From: Lachnospiraceae bacterium UBA2860
Lineage (GTDB): Bacteria > Bacillota > Clostridia > Lachnospirales > Lachnospiraceae
NCBI GenBank assembly: GCA_002350625.1
Contig: DEFE01000023.1
Coordinates: forward strand, 75,820-87,422
Reading direction: 5' to 3'
Length of the DNA: 11,603 bases
The notes beneath the pieces are model-generated. The model was not told the DNA's origin, made no database searches, and saw only the letters and a program-made list of their open reading frames with translations. Positions within the stretch are counted from its first letter, which is position 1. Each line of letters begins with the position of its first letter. Shown here in pieces: positions 7,722 to 11,603 of the stretch. Position numbers and translations under genes: made by a program.

Positions 7722-8720
7722 ATGACGGAGAATATGCGCATGGATGACCGCTTCGGAAGAAAAATCGAATATATGAGAATTTCGGTGACGGACCGGTGCA
7801 ATCTCCGCTGCAGATACTGTATGCCCGAGGGGGTGCCGCTGTCCGCCATGGAGGAGCTGCTGACCTTTGAGGAGATTGCGGAGACCGCGCGCATAGGGGC
7901 GTCCCTCGGCATCCGCTTCATCAAGCTGACGGGCGGGGAGCCGCTGATCAGACGCGGCCTTCCGTCTCTTGTGCGCATGCTGAAGGAGACGGAAGGGATT
8001 GAGAAGGTGACCCTCACGACAAACGGGACGCTTCTTGAGAAGCACCTGGACAGTCTCGTCCGGGCGGGGCTTGACGCGGTGAATATCTCTCTGGACACGA
8101 TGGATCCGGAGACGTACCGGCAGATCACAGGGACGGACGCGTATGAAGCGGTTCTGTCTGCGATCGACGCCGCGACCCACGCGGGGCTTTATACCAAGGT
8201 GAATGCGGTCTCGCTCGCCGCGGGGGAAGAGAAAGAGGCGTGGCGGGATCTTGCGGAGCTGACGAAGGACAGGCCGCTGTGCGTCCGCTTCATCGAGCTC
8301 ATGCCGATCGGCTGCGGCAGGGATTTCGCCGGGATTTCGCACAGGGAGCTTCTGGGCAGGATGTATGAGACGTGGCCTGATCTTCAGGCGGATCCATTTC
8401 CGCACGGTTTCGGGCCGGCGGTGTACTACAGGATCCCGGGCTACAGAGGCAGCATCGGGCTCATCAGCGCCATCCACGGCAAGTTCTGCGACAGCTGCAA
8501 CCGCGTCCGCCTCACGTCGAAGGGATTTTTGAAGCCCTGTCTCTGCTACGCGGACGGCGCGGATCTGAGGGAGATTCTCCGCGCGCCGCTTTCGGAGGAG
8601 AGGGAAGAGTTGCTGAGAGCGAAAATGCGGGAGACGATCTTCGATAAGCCGAAGGCGCATTGTTTTGAGGAACTGCCCGCTGTCACGGAGCGCGCTCTTA
8701 TGAGTACTTTTGGCGGATAA
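7722..8720 (+). CDS. moaA: GTP 3',8-cyclase MoaA
   Basis: MoaA is a cytosolic radical SAM enzyme that, with MoaC, turns GTP into cyclic pyranopterin monophosphate, the first step of molybdenum cofactor synthesis. The protein is 332 residues, a normal length. The N-terminal cluster motif CNLRCRYC gives C26, C30 and C33 right after the family signature RISVTDR; TGGEP (70-74) is the SAM-binding motif. The C-terminal cluster, which binds GTP, has C256, C259 and C273. The protein ends in Gly-Gly, needed for activity in known MoaA. The start is uncertain: ATG 7722 has GGAG six bases upstream, while ATG 7740 has GGAG nine bases upstream and gives the more typical N-terminus MDDRFGRKIEY. It is the first of four collinear plus-strand genes, 14 bases before the MOSC-MogA fusion. 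Confidence 0.95.
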   Translation: MTENMRMDDRFGRKIEYMRISVTDRCNLRCRYCMPEGVPLSAMEELLTFEEIAETARIGASLGIRFIKLTGGEPLIRRGLPSLVRMLKETEGIEKVTLTTNGTLLEKHLDSLVRAGLDAVNISLDTMDPETYRQITGTDAYEAVLSAIDAATHAGLYTKVNAVSLAAGEEKEAWRDLAELTKDRPLCVRFIELMPIGCGRDFAGISHRELLGRMYETWPDLQADPFPHGFGPAVYYRIPGYRGSIGLISAIHGKFCDSCNRVRLTSKGFLKPCLCYADGADLREILRAPLSEEREELLRAKMRETIFDKPKAHCFEELPAVTERALMSTFGG

Positions 8721-8734
8721 ACGGAAGGGAAGAG

Positions 8735-9697
8735 ATGGATGAGATGAAGGACGAGGAAAGAATACTTGGCGTCGTGAAGGCGGTCTGCATCAGTCCCGCG
8801 AAGGGGACGGAAAAACGGCCGGTGGAGAAGGGACGCTTTATCGAGGGGTACGGAATTGCGGATGACGCGCATGCAGGCAAATGGCACCGCCAGGTGAGCC
8901 TGTTAAGCTGCGACAAGGTTTTGGCGTTTAATGAGAAGGGGGCGGCGGTTCGCGATGGTGATTTCGGAGAGAATCTGCTCGTCGAGGGGATTGATTTCAG
9001 AGCCCTTCCGGTCGGCACCATCCTGCGCGCAGGCGAGGTGGCGCTGCGGATGACGCAGATCGGCAAAGAGTGTCACAGTCAGTGCGCGATTCGCCGGCGA
9101 GTGGGCGACTGCATCATGCCGCGGGAGGGCGTGTTCGCGGAGGTGCTGCACGGGGGAGAGATCCGGCCGGGCGACGTGATGGAGGCATTTCTGCCGGATC
9201 CGGACAGGGCTTTTACGGCAGCGGTCATCACGCTGAGCGACAAGGGCGCGAAAGGAGAGCGGAAGGATGAGAGCGGCCCCGCCGCGGCGCAGATGCTCGC
9301 GGAAGCGGGATATGAGATTGTGGAGACGCTGCTCCTGCCGGACGATCCCGAGCAGCTTAAGAGGGAGCTGTGCCGGCTCGCGGATCAGCGGCAGGTCGAT
9401 CTCATCGTGACGAGCGGCGGCACCGGTTTTTCGCTCAGGGACCAGACGCCGGAGGCGACGCTGGCCGTGGCGGACCGGAACGCGCCGGGCATCGCGGAAT
9501 ATATCCGCATGCGTTCCATGGAGCTGACGGACCGGGCCATGCTCAGCCGGGGCGTGTCCGTGATCCGGAAGGGGACGCTGATCGTCAATCTTCCGGGGAG
9601 CCCGAAGGCGGTGCGGGAGAGTCTGGGATTCATCATAAAGCCGCTGGATCACGGGCTTAAGATTTTGAGAGGCAGCGCTTCGGAGTGCGCGCGGTAA
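8735..9697 (+). CDS. MOSC domain - MogA/MoaB molybdopterin adenylyltransferase fusion
   Basis: A 320-residue two-domain protein. Residues about 10-150 are a MOSC domain: GYGIADDAHAGKWHRQVSLL (39-58), GENLLVEG and the cysteine region GKECHSQCAIR (C113, C117), then GDCIMPREGVF. MOSC domains bind molybdenum cofactor or move sulfur to it. After a linker of about ten residues, 160-320 are a MogA/MoaB domain with DD (203-204), SGGTGFSLRDQTPEAT (227-242, D236 the likely Mg/catalytic residue) and LPGSPKAVRE (286-295). MogA activates molybdopterin with ATP to adenylyl-molybdopterin before Mo insertion by MoeA. The fusion puts adenylylation and a Moco-handling domain in one chain. The frame is intact across the junction and there is no internal start there. 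GGAAGGG lies about five bases before the ATG. It is in an operon with moaA. Confidence 0.92.
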   Translation: MDEMKDEERILGVVKAVCISPAKGTEKRPVEKGRFIEGYGIADDAHAGKWHRQVSLLSCDKVLAFNEKGAAVRDGDFGENLLVEGIDFRALPVGTILRAGEVALRMTQIGKECHSQCAIRRRVGDCIMPREGVFAEVLHGGEIRPGDVMEAFLPDPDRAFTAAVITLSDKGAKGERKDESGPAAAQMLAEAGYEIVETLLLPDDPEQLKRELCRLADQRQVDLIVTSGGTGFSLRDQTPEATLAVADRNAPGIAEYIRMRSMELTDRAMLSRGVSVIRKGTLIVNLPGSPKAVRESLGFIIKPLDHGLKILRGSASECAR

Positions 9698-9741
9698 AGG
9701 ACAACAGGGACACTTTTAAAGAACAGCCTGAGGAGTGCAGA

Positions 9742-10665
9742 ATGAAAAAGATAAGCGAGTGGATCGGGAAATACATGGCGGTCATCGTGCTTGCCGTGGC
9801 GGCGTTGGCGCTGTTTCTGCCGAAGAGCTGCCTGTGGGTTGAGACCTCCTGGATCAATACGCTGCTGATGATCGTGATGTTCGGGATGGGCCTTACGCTG
9901 AAGGCGGAGGATTTTCTGCTTGTCTTCAAGCGGCCGCAGGATATCCTTCTGGGCTGCGCGGCGCAGTTCACGATCATGCCGCTTCTGGCTTTTTGTCTCG
10001 GCAAGCTGTTTGGGCTTCCGGCCGGCCTCATGGCGGGCGTGATCCTGGTCGGGACCTGCCCCGGCGGAACCGCCAGCAATGTGATTACTTATCTCAGTCA
10101 GGGCGACGTGGCGCTGTCCGTCGGGATGACCAGCGTCAATACGCTTCTTTCACCGGTCCTGACGCCGGCGATCACGTGGCTTTTGCTCCGCACGTCGGTT
10201 AAGGTCGACACGGGGGCGATGGTTCTGTCCATCCTGAAGGTGGTGATCGTTCCCGTTGCCGCCGGGTTTGTGATCAATTATTTTCTGGGAAAGTATACGG
10301 AGAAGGTGAAGGATGTGCTGCCGACAGTGTCGGTTTGCGCCATCGCGCTCATCGTGGCGGCGGTTGTCTCTCACAACGCCGCGCGGATTCTTGAGACCGG
10401 CGCTGTTGTTTTTGCGGTGGTCATCCTGCACAACCTGCTCGGTTACGTTGTCGGGTTTTTGCTCGGCCGCATCCTGAAGCTTCCGCTGCCGAAGAAAAAG
10501 GCGCTTTCGATCGAGATCGGCATGCAGAATTCGGGACTGGCCACTTCGCTCGCGGGGACGGCATTTCCGGATCTTGCCATGGCCACGGTGCCGGGCGCGA
10601 TCTTTTCCGTCTGGCACAATGTCTCGGGCGCGGTGCTCGCAAATGTGTTCCGGCGGATGAAGTGA
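9742..10665 (+). CDS. bile acid:sodium symporter family (BASS) transporter
   Basis: A 307-residue, highly hydrophobic protein with about nine or ten membrane segments, typical of the SBF/BASS family. Family motifs: GMGLTLKAEDF (48-58), CPGGTASNVITYLSQGD (106-122), EIGMQNSGLA (258-267) and PGAIFSVWHNVSGA (284-297). The two discontinuous, polar-residue-rich helices around 106-122 and 258-267 match the Na+ and substrate sites of the family. Bacterial members carry organic anions such as bile acids, ketopantoate or other 2-oxo acids, so the substrate cannot be told from sequence. I chose ATG 9742 because AGGAG lies six bases upstream and the N-terminus MKKISEWIGKYMA then leads straight into the first helix; the frame is open back to 9685 but overlaps the previous gene. 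The gap to the fusion gene is 44 bases without a terminator. Confidence 0.92.
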   Translation: MKKISEWIGKYMAVIVLAVAALALFLPKSCLWVETSWINTLLMIVMFGMGLTLKAEDFLLVFKRPQDILLGCAAQFTIMPLLAFCLGKLFGLPAGLMAGVILVGTCPGGTASNVITYLSQGDVALSVGMTSVNTLLSPVLTPAITWLLLRTSVKVDTGAMVLSILKVVIVPVAAGFVINYFLGKYTEKVKDVLPTVSVCAIALIVAAVVSHNAARILETGAVVFAVVILHNLLGYVVGFLLGRILKLPLPKKKALSIEIGMQNSGLATSLAGTAFPDLAMATVPGAIFSVWHNVSGAVLANVFRRMK

Positions 10666-10708
10666 GCGGTTTTTATTTGATGACGGGGTGAGAATAAGGA
10701 GAACGGGC

Positions 10709-11482
10709 ATGGCATTTACGAAACTGGAGAACACGAGAGACCTTGGCGGCATGCTGACATCTGACGGCCGCAGCATCAAGAGCGGCCTGCTTTTCCGCTC
10801 CGGACATCTGTCGGGGCTCGATCCGGCGGATGCGGATGCGCTGCGCGCGCTCGTCCGGACGGTTGTGGATTTTCGCACGGACGGGGAGATGGCGGAGCAG
10901 CCGGATACCGTCATTCCGGGCATTACCTATCTGCACATTCCGATTGTGGACAGTCTGACGGCGGGCATCTCAAGAGAAGAGACGTCAGACCGGACGGTGA
11001 TCCAGATGCTGGTTGAGAAGCCGCAGGATGCCAGAGAATATATGTGCGGCTTGTACAGGGGCTTTGTCTCCGATTTCTGCGTGCAGCAGTATGCCCGGTT
11101 TATTAAGCTGCTTGCGGACGCCGAGGGCGGCTTTTTGTGGCACTGCACCGCAGGCAAGGACCGCGCGGGGATCGCTTCCGTGATCGTGGAAGGGATTCTG
11201 GGGGTTCCAGGCGACGTCATCCGGGCTGATTATCTGGCGACGAATGAACATCTGAAGGAGAATATCCGGGGGCTCACGGCGTATGTGAAAGAGAAGGCCG
11301 GGGCGGACAGCGAGACGGCGGATGAGGCGCTTTGGTATCTGTTCGGCGCGAAGGAGGAGTATCTTGAGGCGTTTTACGGCGCGGTTTCTGAAAGATACGG
11401 GGGCTTTGACGGATTTCTGCGGGACGCGCTCGGGGTTACGGAAGAGACGGCGGCTGCTCTTAAGGGGAAGTACCTGGAATGA
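10709..11482 (+). CDS. tyrosine-protein phosphatase (Y_phosphatase3 family)
   Basis: A 257-residue cytosolic protein with no signal peptide or membrane segment. It opens with the family signature NTRDLGG (8-14), then SGLLFRSGHL (25-34), VVDFRTDGEM and the phosphatase loop HCTAGKDRAG with catalytic C146 and R152 (CX5R). D151 in the loop and the AGKDR form are typical of the PF13350 group related to Listeria LipA and mycobacterial PtpB, which act on phosphotyrosine and sometimes phosphoserine/threonine or phosphoinositides. The substrate is unknown. AAGGAG lies seven bases before the ATG at 10709; the longer GTG-initiated frame from 10688 has no such site. It follows the transporter gene by 43 bases with no terminator, so it may belong to the same transcript. 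Confidence 0.9.
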   Translation: MAFTKLENTRDLGGMLTSDGRSIKSGLLFRSGHLSGLDPADADALRALVRTVVDFRTDGEMAEQPDTVIPGITYLHIPIVDSLTAGISREETSDRTVIQMLVEKPQDAREYMCGLYRGFVSDFCVQQYARFIKLLADAEGGFLWHCTAGKDRAGIASVIVEGILGVPGDVIRADYLATNEHLKENIRGLTAYVKEKAGADSETADEALWYLFGAKEEYLEAFYGAVSERYGGFDGFLRDALGVTEETAAALKGKYLE

Positions 11483-11603
11483 AGGAATATCCCACGCAGC
11501 TTCCGCCATACGTCCTCACCTCCTCCTCTTGCTCCGCCTGCAGTCTGCAAAGCGATTTCAGGAGCCGCTAAAAACGCTCGGCCGCCTCGGTGCGCGCCTT
11601 TCA
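11483..11603. other. non-coding tail, possible truncated intergenic repeat
   Basis: The last 121 bases hold no supportable gene. There is no T-tailed hairpin after the phosphatase gene. GCTCC (11531-11535) and GGAGC (11561-11565) can pair, GAGC (11562-11565) can alternatively pair with GCTC (11576-11579), and a pyrimidine-rich stretch CCTCACCTCCTCCTCTT lies at 11515-11531. The make-up resembles a structured intergenic repeat cut by the window edge; this is a guess. Confidence 0.3.

Noticed and set aside
7656..8660. 334-codon minus-strand frame opposite moaA
   Set aside because: Arg/Pro-rich shadow; moaA on the plus strand has every family motif.
10985..11509. 174-codon minus-strand frame with a very good Shine-Dalgarno-like sequence before its ATG at 11509
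   Set aside because: The frame is almost entirely antisense to the phosphatase gene and the product looks like nothing known. The purine run may be coincidental or part of a repeat.

Overview
The window looks like a chromosomal segment of a moderately GC-rich, low-spore-type Firmicute, most likely a Clostridia member near Lachnospiraceae. The reasons are a CIRCE (HrcA) operator on clpB, sigmaA-type promoters with TATAAT-like boxes, strong AGGAGG-type ribosome binding sites, and the protein families present. This placement is inference from style and gene content. I see no phage, transposon, CRISPR, tRNA or rRNA signal. Most of the window is ordinary core and accessory metabolism.

Layout. Bases 1-2733 hold the disaggregase gene clpB (+), with a near-perfect promoter overlapped by a CIRCE element and a possible attenuator hairpin in its leader. 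Bases 2743-2856 hold a 40-bp tandem repeat built of two 20-bp halves, followed by a perfect 13-bp bidirectional terminator shared with the convergent genes. From there to 7570 everything is on the minus strand. Reading in the direction of transcription, an operon of three genes starts near 7624: a secreted protein with 15-residue repeats, a hypoxanthine/uracil-type DNA glycosylase and a TIGR01212 (YtqA/YhcC-like) radical SAM protein. Next come a separately promoted membrane-anchored polysaccharide-deacetylase-like protein and a separately promoted small membrane protein of unknown function that ends at the shared terminator.

From 7722 to 11482 four genes run on the plus strand with gaps of 14-44 bases: moaA, a MOSC-MogA fusion, a bile-acid:sodium-symporter-family (BASS) transporter and a CX5R tyrosine phosphatase. 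moaA and the fusion supply the first step and the adenylylation step of molybdenum cofactor synthesis, plus a MOSC domain. moaC, moaD, moaE and moeA are not in the window. The transporter and phosphatase are collinear but have no evident functional tie.

The least explained items are the repeat protein at 6746-7570 and the hairpin coupling it to the glycosylase gene, the phased 20-bp repeat after clpB, and the pair of dyads around the deacetylase promoter. I do not see a convincing new multi-gene system.
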